Shown: in pieces, positions 22,554 to 32,324 of the stretch
How positions within the stretch are numbered: position 1 is the first letter of the stretch
Layout of the letters: each line of letters begins with the position of its first letter
From: Stagonosporopsis chrysanthemi
Lineage: Eukaryota; Ascomycota; Dothideomycetes; Pleosporales; Didymellaceae
NCBI GenBank assembly: GCA_022560025.1
Contig: JAFISE010000016.1
Span: forward strand, 124,001 to 188,000
Length of the DNA: 64,000 nt
Reading direction: 5' to 3'
Program-made: the position numbers and the translations under genes
The notes under the pieces: model-generated
Told to the model about the DNA's origin: nothing
The model's database searches: none
Seen by the model: only the letters and a program-made list of their open reading frames with translations

Positions 22554-23977
22554 ATGAACCAAGCAGAAGATGTCGAGGTCATCCTCGGTCAGAAGCGCCG
22601 CTACAAGTTTCACTCTGGCACGCTTGCGAGGAATTCAACGCTGTTCGCCGAGCTGCTGAGCGAGCCTAATGCAGCACGGCTGAATAGTCGCGCAAGAAAC
22701 GCCGGTGTCAAGATTCGCTGGATGGTCGAGCTATCGCGGCTGCCCGATGAAGAGTTCCCTGCCGGCCGCCTTAGACTTGTGGTATGTAGGCCAAAGCCTG
22801 GAGTACTTTGAAAACTTTCAGAAGCATGTCAACTAACCCATGACAGGAGCTGACGCCGACAGGCGAGCGCGCAGACGGTCGCACTGGTATGGTGGTGAAT
22901 GAGAATGGACGCGTGCCTCAGGCTGACAAGGCGTTCCAAAACTACGAATCGGTCCTCTACGCATTCTACAATAAAGAGCTCAGTGTCGACGAAACAGATA
23001 TGTCTGCCGCTTTGTCTGACTGCTATCAACTAATCCAGATCGCGGACTATCTGGGCTGCATTGGTTTGATCTCGAAGCCGATCGAGGTGGCCCTCTTCAA
23101 GCATGGCCAGGACCTCTTTCGTGCGATACAAAGCGTGCCCTATGCCTGGATCGAGATGGCATATCGCATTCGCAGCGAGCTGATCTTCAAGGAGTGCATC
23201 ATCCACCTAGTCGGCGACTGGAAGAGCCTCAAATCCACGCCCAGCATCATCGACCGCCTCCGTGATGTGCCGAGCGTGCGCGGTCTGGTCGATAAGTATC
23301 ATCGTACGCTGCTTGAGAAGGCGAAGACTCTTGAACTCAGCATTCTCTCACACTATCCACAAGCATTGCGCCTCCCCTCAGAGGACCTCCCTATTAAGCG
23401 TGAGTCCTACGCCAAGGACATCCTGGTCTGGATGGCGCTTACCTTCTTCCGTCACTGGGTGTCTCAACGCCTCATCACGGGCAAAGGCCGCGACGCGCCA
23501 GACTGTGGCTACGAACTCTTCTTCGCAATCGGCATGGGTGGTGACGCATATATGGACAAATCAGTCATCAACCAGTTCCACACGCGCTTTCCCATGACCA
23601 AAAAGGCCATGAACGTGCTGGAGAATCACCTCTACGAGATCAAGGAGTGTATCAAGAAGGTCGTCGATGAGAGCAAGGTGCTGAGAAGCCAGTGTCAGCT
23701 TGATGTGCATCGTTTTCCTGTCAAATACCTGACGTGCACTGAATTTGTTAGAGATGACTTCCCGTGGCTTAGAGAGGAGAGGGATGCTAGGGTTGTGCCT
23801 GCAAAGCGCGCGTATAAACCTGGTGGAAATGAGATCGCGCGACTGAACTTGGAGACTGCGAGAAGATCCCAGAGGGGTCTTAGTGCGGAGGGGCAAAATG
23901 ATTTGGAGTTCGACGAAGAACAAGAGATGGAACCTGACTATGAGAACGATGTGAACAAACGTATGCGGTATGAATGA
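22554..23977 (+). CDS. BTB/POZ-like domain protein, third
   Basis: Exons are 22554-22781 and 22847-23977 with a 65-bp intron, giving 452 residues. The N-terminal part (EDVEVILGQKRRYKFHSGTL, then RNSTLFAELL) matches the start of the BTB fold in fungal proteins. The fold resumes after a loop with FQNYESVLYAFYNKEL and the helical CYQLIQIADYLGC. The rest is a helical region typical of this Pezizomycotina group, and the acidic C-terminus ends in a basic NKRMRYE. Function is unknown. This is the third BTB gene in the window, unlinked to the first two, in keeping with the expanded BTB families of these fungi. Confidence 0.83.
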
Positions 23978-24345
23978 AGCTGGATTAGCTTCCAGGGGTT
24001 TTGGTGTTTGTTTGGCGTTTCTCGCAAGCCGTGAGTCCCAGGATCAGGTCTTGGGCCCCCGATGGACACCTTCATGAAAGGACGAGTTCTCCCGACGTAG
24101 CCTGGGAAAGTCTGACGGATTGTCCAACTGGGCCAGAAAGTCTCAGGTTACGTAGGCGGTAGCGCTTGGCAGGCGCTGGTTTTGCAACTTACTCCGGGAC
24201 AAATTTTTGACGAAATAGAATTGCTCTTAATACAATGTACTGTATCCGCCCTCATGGTGCTCGGCACACGCTCTCTTGGGGCCCTTGCCTCGCTGGTATT
24301 GTAGCACATCTCTCCCTCTACACATCCTCAATCCACGAACACCAT
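23978..24345. other. gene-free stretch between convergent genes
   Basis: Lies between the 3' ends of the third BTB gene and NUO9.5. Only 3' UTR sequence is expected, and nothing else is seen. Confidence 0.5.
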
Positions 24346-24588
24346 TCACTCGTCATCAAATCCAGTCGGCCTTGGCCTCTCGCCCTTGGGAATCGGGTAT
24401 GTGAGGGGAATCTTGGCAATAGGCTCTTCGCCCAAGTATCTCCTAATCGATGGAACTGTGAAGACAATGATGGGACCGGCGCATCCGACAATGATGCTGT
24501 AGAAGTACGCGGGCTTGTTGTACGAGGCCCACTTGAGGTAGCGCAGCGGCTGCTGGTAGAAACGTGGGGAGGGAGGGAGACCGGACAT
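24346..24588 (-). CDS. nuo9.5: NADH:ubiquinone oxidoreductase 9.5 kDa subunit
   Basis: A small accessory subunit of mitochondrial respiratory complex I. A single 80-residue exon opens MSGLPPSPRFYQQPLRYLKWAS, has one membrane span (YFYSIIVGCAGPIIVFTVP), and ends with the family pattern IPLTYPIPKGERPRPTGFDDE. The length matches the fungal 9.5 kDa family. It has no cleavable presequence, as expected for a single-span inner-membrane subunit. It is transcribed divergently from WBP1. Confidence 0.9.
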   Translation of the reverse strand: MSGLPPSPRFYQQPLRYLKWASYNKPAYFYSIIVGCAGPIIVFTVPSIRRYLGEEPIAKIPLTYPIPKGERPRPTGFDDE

Positions 24589-24919
24589 GATTGTGGTGGT
24601 GCTGCTGCGTAATCAGCGTTGCAGGGTTGGTGACGAGTGGGGGCGGCGGTGGGAGCGTACGCTGGGAGAATTGCTGCGCGATGTTAGCAAAATTGGATGT
24701 CTGAGTATGCGCGGAATGGTACGGGGTGCTTACGGTGTGTGCAAGGGCCTCAATGCCTCGGATTGCTGATCGTGACGCTGCGGGCTCTCGTTGTGAGGTT
24801 GCCCGGAGCTGGGAAGCTCGGTCGGTGGGGATATTCCGCGCCGATAGGTCTTGGCGTTGCATACGTTACGTGTAGCTGGCTACGTACGCTCAGAGTGTCA
24901 AGTCCTACTTCGCCAATTC
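24589..24919. promoter_or_regulatory. bidirectional promoter region, NUO9.5 / WBP1
   Basis: Only 331 bp separates the two divergent start codons, so both genes must share this region. No obvious TATA box is seen. A shared core promoter is inferred. Confidence 0.6.
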
Positions 24920-26580
24920 ATGATCATGAGGTGGCTACTTTCTTTTCTCGTACTGGCCATTATTGCCGTAGTGCAGGCGGCAAGTTTCACGGGGAATCGG
25001 CTGCTGGTTGTCGTCGAAGAGCAGACCGAGCGCGAGAAGTACAGCGTATTTCTCGAGGATCTGGCGGGTAGGTGCATCTCTCTTATATGTCACGAAGCGA
25101 GAGCTTTGCGTTGCTCTGCACCTGCATGCAGCAGTCCAGGAAGCTATGTGCAATTCCGTTGCGATTGGTTAAGTTTAACCCATATAAGCTTGCAAGCTGT
25201 CCTCCGAGCAGCTTGGTTGAGCTTCCAGTTCGTGTCAATTGGAACGGTAGATTGCTGAAACACGACTGACATGTTATTACAGCTCGCGGCTTCCACACAA
25301 CTGTCGAATCGCCCAAAGGGGATAAAGTTGCTCTGTTCAAGCATGATGAGCGGACCTACGACCATGTTATCCTGCTCCCTGCGAAGGCGAAGGGCCTCGG
25401 CCCTGCTTTGACCGCCAACAACCTTCTCGAATTTGTCAAGAAGGACGGAAACGTCCTTGTCGCACTCTCCAGCGAGCAAGCCATACCCACCGCGATCCAG
25501 TCCCTCCTCCTTGAGCTCGACATCAGCATCCCCAACAGCAAGGGCGCATTGGTAGTCGACCACTTCAACTACGACTCTACCTCCGCATCCGAGAAGCACG
25601 ATGTCCTGCTACTCCCATACCCCACTGCGCTGAGGAACGGTGTCAAGAACTACTTTGGCGGAGAGGGATATATCGCTGTTCCCCGCGCTGTCGGTCAGGT
25701 CCTTGGGAACGATTCCCCTATGCTCTCCCCGATCCTCCGCGCACCTAGCACAGCTTACAGCTACGACTCAAAGGATGAGGCCGAGGCTGTAGAGGATCCT
25801 TTTGCTGTTGGACAGCAGCTGAGCCTTGCCTCTGCTATGCAGGCGCACAACTCGGCACGTTTGACTGTTGTTGGATCAGCTGAGCTCCTCCAGAACAAGT
25901 GGTTTGCCGAGAAGGCCAAGCTTGGCGACAAGGCTGTGACAACTGCTAACCGCGATTTTGCGGCGAAGCTCTCCGCTTGGACTTTCAAGGAGACTGGTGT
26001 GCTTAAGGTTGGCAAGGTCCTTCACTACCAGGACGACGGTGCGAGCAAGAAGCTTAATGCTAGTATTCCGGAAAGCAACCCTTCTATATACCGCATCAAG
26101 AGCGATGTTGTACGTAAAACTTCCTGTGAACGATATGCCGCAAGACTGACATCTGTGTAGAACTTCCAGGTTGAGATCTCGGAGTGGGCCAACGACCGCC
26201 TCGTTCCTTTCGTCCCTGATGCAAACGATAACATCCAGCTTGAGTTCAGCATGTTGTCGCCGTTCCATCGCCTCAACCTTTCACCCATCTCTCAAACCGC
26301 AGACGCTACTATTTTTGGCGCTGCCTTCAAGACTCCCGATCAGCACGGCATCTTCAACTTCCGCGTGAACTACCGCCGACCTTTCGTCACAAACATCGAT
26401 GAGAAGAGGCAGGTCACAGTCAGGCACTTTGCCCATGACGAATGGCCAAGGAGTTGGCAGATTAGTGGTGCCTGGGTCTGGATTGGTGGTATCTGGGTCA
26501 CAATCGCTGGATGGTTGGCATTTGTTGCTGTCTGGTTGTACAGTGCACCAGCTGAGAAGAGCGTGAAGAAGACACAGTAA
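24920..26580 (+). CDS. wbp1: oligosaccharyltransferase 48-kDa subunit, WBP1/OST48
   Basis: An essential non-catalytic subunit of the ER oligosaccharyltransferase, which transfers the glycan to Asn in nascent proteins. Exons are 24920-25067, 25283-26109 and 26161-26580 (introns 215 and 51 bp), giving 464 residues. Residues 1-20 form a signal peptide (MIMRWLLSFLVLAIIAVVQA). The lumenal domain contains YDHVILLPAKAKGLGP and a long C-terminal sandwich region with NFRVNYRRPF. One membrane span lies near the end (VWIGGIWVTIAGWLAFVAVW). The protein finishes KKTQ, a dilysine ER-retrieval signal as in known WBP1 proteins. Two Met codons (24920, 24926) could start it. Confidence 0.95.
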
Positions 26581-26745
26581 ACGAATGCGGAGGTGTTTTG
26601 TGTAAAGGTAGCTTTTTTACTGCCATGTTTGAGAAGAGATATCCCATCGCGATGAGAGGTATGTAGAGTATGGATCGGTCCGTCGTGACCAAAAGCTTAG
26701 CATTGAAATGAAGCATTCTCAAAAGCAAAAGCGCGAGTGTCAAAT

Positions 26746-27772
26746 CTATATCGCATGCACTACCTCCTCCCCACTCCACATGCTACTCGCAGGCCTCGCA
26801 GGCCTTACCGGCATCGCCCTCCGCGCCTTCTTGACATCCAGCAACCTCATAATGTCGCGCTCGACCGCTTTCGGACTGGACGTCGATACACTCCACCTCG
26901 AGCCGTTCTGCTTCCGACTCAGCCACAGTCCTTCATCGGCAAACGCCACATGCTTCGTCTCGTGCATAAGGCCTGGCCCGTTGCGAAACGCTCGATACGG
27001 ATCGTACATCGTTGGTATGCGTTCACGGCGCGTTCTGGGCTGAGGGTGCAGAGCATGGAACCCGTGGCTCATGCCCAGTGCGGAGACAGTGGGTTCGAAG
27101 GCACGACTGTCCTTGGCTTGAGCGTGACGGTTGTGCAGGTCGATTAGACTTGCTGTGAATGTCGTGAGGAGGAGAAAGCTGGTCAAGGCTGAGGCGGTAG
27201 TGAGTGCTTTGCTCAAGGTGTTGAGGAAGGCGAAGAAGGTCAGATCAGCGGAATCAAGGGTTGTGAGAGAAGGGGTAGTGAATATCTCAAGGCTTAGGGC
27301 GAGACTTAGAGCGCTGCCGAAGGCGGTGGTGCTGAGGATGGTGGATGCGAGTTCGAGGAGGATCACGACGGTTGAGGGCATGCGAAGCCAGTAGTATCGG
27401 TTTGACATGATGATCAAAAAGATGCTGAGGATCATCACCGCACTCTTTTTTAGTTAGTTGAGTCGGCGGCCCTTAGGGACATACTCACGGTAACAACTAC
27501 GACCCAAATCCACGCAGCGCCTCGTGCCGCAGCGCTGATGTGTTGAGCCCAAGGAATTGCATCGAATCCAAGGCTGGACTCAAAAGCTGAAAAGACTGTT
27601 TCTCCGCGGTCGCTGATGACTTGGACGATAACGAGAGCTGTGCAGGTGTCAGTGCCAGCATACGATAGGTACATTGACTGAGCTTACCCCATACTGACAA
27701 TGCGAAGCTTACAACCGTACCCAGTAAAGCAAATGACCGCAAGAAGATCGTTGCTGCTTTCATTGTTACCAT
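26746..27772 (-). CDS. multi-span membrane protein, MARVEL-like, function unknown
   Basis: Exons are 27772-27688, 27637-27489 and 27444-26746, giving 310 residues; introns are 50 and 44 bp, the second with CTAAC just before its acceptor. About four hydrophobic segments are seen: residues 8-28 (FLRSFALLGTVVSFALSV), the end of exon 2 (AAWIWVVVVT) running into MILSIFLIIM, then VVILLELASTILS and a fourth around FAFLNTLSKALTTASALTSF. The soluble C-terminal half contains TMYDPYRAFRNGP and a basic, Ser-rich end. The arrangement resembles fungal four-span MARVEL-like proteins, but no decisive motif is visible. Confidence 0.75.
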
Positions 27773-28584
27773 TGCGAATCGTATGTCCAGTCCAGCTGGT
27801 TCACAGTACTCCTGCAGTGTCCGCGGTTCGCGTATTAGTGGACGATCAACCAAGATTCGCCAGTCGGCACACCCTTCAACACATCTATCATGCGAAGCCA
27901 CGATTCTTTGTACATCACTCGATCTGCAAAAAGGAACATTGTGGCTCGGAACCCATACTACCGAAGCGCGTCATCGCCCTTACTGCGGCGCAGACTGACA
28001 ACAAGCTGACACGCTTGGTATGACAGGAGCATACGTTAAAGTTGCGGGGCTTTGGCGTTGTTCAATTCGCTATATCATGTGTCAGGTCTGATCAGATGCG
28101 GTAAGTTGTGACGCCTCCTGGGGCATCAGTGTCGGATGACTTCAGGCTGAAACGGAGAAGATGGTGTGGGCTGGGGAAAAGCAATGATGGCTCGCTGTAG
28201 TGAAAGCTTCTCATTGTAAAGATCTGTTCCTGGTAGATCTTCGTAACCGCAAGTTAACGTGGTATATTAATGTCAATCATCAGTTGAAATCATCAATGGA
28301 GTGAGGGACTGGCGAGATGTTCTGGAAGACTATACGAAAACGAGGGGCGATTCTTTGATGCGTCATTGCTAAACAAAGCTTTCTGGGGTTCGAGCGTTTT
28401 CTCGCGTAATGTCTATACGATGGCGACACAATGCTCGGTTGGGATGTGAATGTGTTGTGTGAATGATCGTCGGAGAGACCAAGGGGCACATCGAGACAAC
28501 GCCGTTAGTGGCTGCCTTGATAAGCTTATGCAGATTGCCTGAAGCGCGGTAGAGGTGAGAAGTATGGGTCTATGCCTACTGTCC
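27773..28584. other. gene-free stretch
   Basis: Upstream of the membrane-protein gene. No exon recognised. It leads into the inverted-repeat element. Confidence 0.5.
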
Positions 28585-28832
28585 CTTTCATGTTGCAAGA
28601 AAAGCGGCGGATAAGCCCACGCGACTCTGCATCATCAATATCTCGATTGTGAACTGCTACAACCCAACAGGCCTGTTTCAGTGCGTTTGTTTTTTGCCGC
28701 GATGTTGTACCAGGCCGTGCAAGTAAATTTTAGCCAAAAATACACTGTGGTTGTATAGTAATTGAGCTTAGACTGCAGTGATTTTGGTTGGCTAGCCCGG
28801 GCTTATCCGCCGTTTTTCTTGCAACATAAAAG
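28585..28832. mobile_element. MITE-like element with 34-bp terminal inverted repeats
   Basis: The 34 bp at 28585-28618 reappear inverted at 28799-28832 with two mismatches. The shared core includes atgttgcaagaaaa and cggcggataagccc. The 180-bp interior has no coding potential. The size (about 248 bp) and near-perfect ends suit a non-autonomous DNA transposon (MITE). I could not identify target-site duplications or a superfamily, so the exact ends are uncertain. Confidence 0.55.
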
Positions 28833-28947
28833 CCTCCTTCACGATTGCCTTGTGCTTTATCGATAAGAAGATAAGATAAGCCAAAATATTTCAAAGGCCC
28901 CGCAAAAGCAATGAATCGTGACCAAGTACTGCAACAAACAACCCAAC

Positions 28948-29799
28948 ATGTCTCTTTGTGTCGCATGCAACAAGCCCTTGGTGGTAGAGATCGAGGCTGA
29001 GGATGAGGACCAGTATGAAATGGCCGGCTCGTCCTCCGGCAAAGCACCAGCAGCAGAGCCAGAGACAGTCCCCGATGATGTACAGCTAACATGCGGATGC
29101 CACTTCCACTGGTAAGAGGAACTGGAGAAAGCCTACTTATGCGCCTGCACTAACAAATGCAGGGACTGCCTGCTAGAAGCCTACCAAGTCACCGAGTGCC
29201 CCAACTGCAGCCGCAATATCGCATCTGTTTCAAACATCGGCGAACAGCAGGTTCTTTGCAACCTCACCAACGAGGGCGGTCTACAAGAGAACCTGGACCT
29301 CCTGCCTCTGCTTACCGAAGAGAGCTACCTGAAAGCGTACCCCGAAGACCGAAAATGCCGCGCATTCCTCGAGTTCTGCCGCGAAGGTGACTACAAGGCT
29401 ATAATCGGCATGCTGCAAGACGACGAGGTGGATGAAGACGACGAGGACGAAGAGATGGCAGACGACGATCAGCCGAATAAGGACGTCGGCATCGACAGAC
29501 TTCTACGATACCAAGACCCAATCGGCGAGATGCAATCAGGGCTGCATGCCGCTGTTCAGGCTCAGAGTAGGGAGGTCGCATGGCTGCTCCTGCTTCTCGC
29601 TAGCAACTTGGACCTCATAGAATTCCCGCCCCTGGTGTTCCAGGAAGCATCGTCGATGGGCATCATGAGAGGACTTACGGAGGACAAAGTAGACATCAGG
29701 AGCCTAAGGGACGCAAACGGCAAGTCTGCAGAGGACTATGCAAACGAGATTGGAGGCGTCTGGAACGGTTGGACAGGCAATGGAAGGCTAGCCATGTAG
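28948..29799 (+). CDS. RING-like zinc finger and ankyrin-like protein
   Basis: Exons are 28948-29111 and 29163-29799 with a 51-bp intron, giving 266 residues. Cysteines and histidines are spaced like a degenerate RING: C4-x2-C7, then CGCHFHWDC split by the intron, then ECPNC. The finger lies within about the first 75 residues. A strongly acidic segment follows (about 150-170). The C-terminal region contains GLHAAVQAQSREVAWLLLLLAS and a second helical pair, like ankyrin repeats. A ubiquitin-ligase role is possible but inferred. It starts about 115 bp after the inverted-repeat element. Confidence 0.78.
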
Positions 29800-30093
29800 A
29801 GGTGGTAGCGAAGCTGTAGATGCGGATCAAGTGATTGAAAGATATCCAGAAGCCAAGACAAGTAGCTAAGATGAAGCTACAAGCACTATTCATATAAATT
29901 GGACTATGGCAATACACTTGGGGGGCGTCTATCGCTGTAAAGCACGTCCCAGAGTACCACGATGGCCGGGGTGGCCACTTCCGTGATCGACGCGTCGTAA
30001 CACGCTAATGAACGCGTCGTCGTCATTCCAAATCCGGGGAATATCCGCTCCCTTCTACAACATAGCTCAGTCCAATCAAGATTCACACACAAC

Positions 30094-30715
30094 ATGGCAG
30101 GTGGATTCAAGCGCGGCGGCTCTCGCGGCGGCGCCAGCAGCGGCTTCAAGAAGAGTTACGCGAAAAAGCGTTCACCTGAAGTGAGTACCGATGCGCCACG
30201 CGCAAACAAGAAGTCCAAGATCGAGGATGAGGAGGATGAAGAAGTTGAGACACCAGTCGTTCCGAAGCTGCAGACTGATGAAGACAGCAATTCATTCGTC
30301 GCAGTAAGTTTTCGCAATTCTCTTCTGAGTAGGGATGTTAACTCTAACCCCCCAAAAAGCTCAGTCGAAACGGCAAACGACGTATCACTGTCAGCGACTT
30401 CAAAGGCGTGACATTGGTCAGTATTAGAGAGTATTGGGTGAACGATGCAGGCGAACTGAAACCTGGAAAGAAGGTGCACCATAGTCTCTCGCTGCTAGCT
30501 GCCCACCGTTTTCTAATCAACAGCAGGGCATATCACTGTCAATAGAGCAGTATAACGCACTTCTCGCCGCGGCGCCACTTCTGGAGTCTGTCTTGAGCAA
30601 GAAGGATGTTCAGGTGGCACGCCCAGATTACGATGCAGACCCAAGCACCGCAGAGGTTGGTGAGGATGGGAACGAGGAGGTGGATCCTATCGACAAAGAC
30701 GATCACAAAGAGTGA
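30094..30715 (+). CDS. transcriptional coactivator PC4/Sub1
   Basis: A single-stranded-DNA-binding coactivator that works with RNA polymerase II at initiation and in transcription-linked repair. Exons are 30094-30303, 30360-30473 and 30527-30715 (introns 56 and 53 bp), giving 170 residues. The N-terminus is Gly/Arg/Ser/Lys-rich (FKRGGSRGG), then acidic. The PC4 core follows at about 69-125, with LSRNGKRRITVSDFKG, SIREYW and GELKPGKKGISLSIEQYNAL, the family signature. The second acceptor is a tandem CAGCAG, allowing one extra Gln. The acidic C-terminus ends DHKE. Confidence 0.93.
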
Positions 30716-32257
30716 TTGGGTTCCTTGCAAAGGTTATGCTTGCCGCTGTATGGTAAGGCCTATATTACACATGCATGTCATCGGTGGATTGAGCCACGAG
30801 TGATGGGATATTTGGTACGCTTCCCCCTAATCCGGCCCATTGCAAACCCACACAGTATACGCCCGATTCAGCTAGGAACAACCTAAACCAAGCTTCTGCT
30901 GGGGTTACGAAGGATCTGCACGTGTTTCTAGATCTACGTTGTGCGAGAATGATCAAGATAAGCTAGAGTCTCTCCGCTCGTCAACTCCCACTCTCCGACC
31001 ATCATGAGCTCACGACTGCACAATCCAAGCAGTGGCTTTGTCTTCGCTTGACAGCCTTATACACTCTCCTGTCGTTGCGTCTCTGCGTCTGGCAACAAGG
31101 CGCTGCAACGGGAGGTAATGGTCAACTACGAGGAATTACGTGTGACCCTGATCCTTTTCAACCACGTGTATGCTGGAATCTGCCAAGAACCCTCTGACTG
31201 GCTGCCTTACCACGACCGCAGAATTAAGGGAGCGTCTGCAGCGACATGATTCTGGGCCGAAATGATCAGTCGAGCTGCTTTGCAACATCACCTGCAAACA
31301 ATCTGTAAGATTTAGTTTCGTATGAAGGTGTTTTTATTTCTCTGGAATACAATTACTGCCCGCAAGACGCCGATATAGGCGGCTAACATCGACCGAACGG
31401 AATGTAAGAGCAGACGAAGACGCAAATCTCCGTGCACCATGCCTTTGCGCATGAAGCCCGTTGGCTCTGGCGTTGTCACCATGTTCGTAAACATCCAAAC
31501 TGGTCGACCTGCATTAGGCTTCTGTCTCGCCACTCAATTGTCAAAACTCCCTTCCAACAGAACGTATGACTTTGTTAAGGCGAATGATCTATCCAGGCGG
31601 GCCGCACAGCATCTAGGCTTTCGCACTACCTGTGGTTGTTACAGTGCAGCTGCTGCAAGTCTAGAGCACGATGAAACAGCGCCTTGCGGCCCATGGACGA
31701 TACATTCGAACAGGCAGAAGGTAGAAGGTACCGTCCGACTTACAGATATGCCACTTCAAGATATGCCCTTCTGGGGTTGACAGCTGTTGTCATACCCCGA
31801 CCGGAAGGTTATCCAGCCATCCGCGTCGGCTCAGCTAGCCAGCACAATCGATCGTCCTTCGTCAAAGCCTACTCCGTCTAGTAAGCCCACCAATGTGACG
31901 TTCTCGCGAGTCATCATAGCCCATTCCTTCCCACTTGCGCGATCTTCGCGCATAGCTGTTCGTGTTTCGCGATATGTCACCGTGCCCTTTTCGCCATGCT
32001 TGCCGCGATCAGGAAGCGAGAGGATCTCCCCGCCAGGTGCTACATCTTTCGATGTCAGAAACCAGCAAGGGATACAACTTCAAGGAGTCGTGAAGCTGAG
32101 AATGCGTCGGGGCCATCTCCGGTGCACCTCAATGGTGCGTGAACATGAGTCCTACAATGCGCCTTTGAATTCCAGCAATCAGGCTCGGAATGGAACAATT
32201 TTGGTCAAGCGTTGATCGTTGATCGCAAAGAGGGCTTTCGCGCGTCCAAGTGCACCA
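30716..32257. other. gene-free stretch
   Basis: About 1.5 kb between Sub1 and the repeat-protein gene. A few frames of 60-140 codons show no domain. Presumably the large promoter of the secreted repeat protein. Confidence 0.5.
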
Positions 32258-32264
32258 TATATAA
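32258..32264 (+). promoter_or_regulatory. TATA box of the repeat-protein gene
   Basis: TATATAA sits 61 bp before the start codon at 32325, a suitable distance for a core promoter with a short leader. Strong TATA boxes often mark highly regulated fungal genes. Use of this one is inferred. Confidence 0.6.
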
Positions 32265-32324
32265 TGGAAAGAGGAGGATGATGTCTCGGCACCGCAAGCC
32301 TTCGACAGGCACACATTCGCTACC

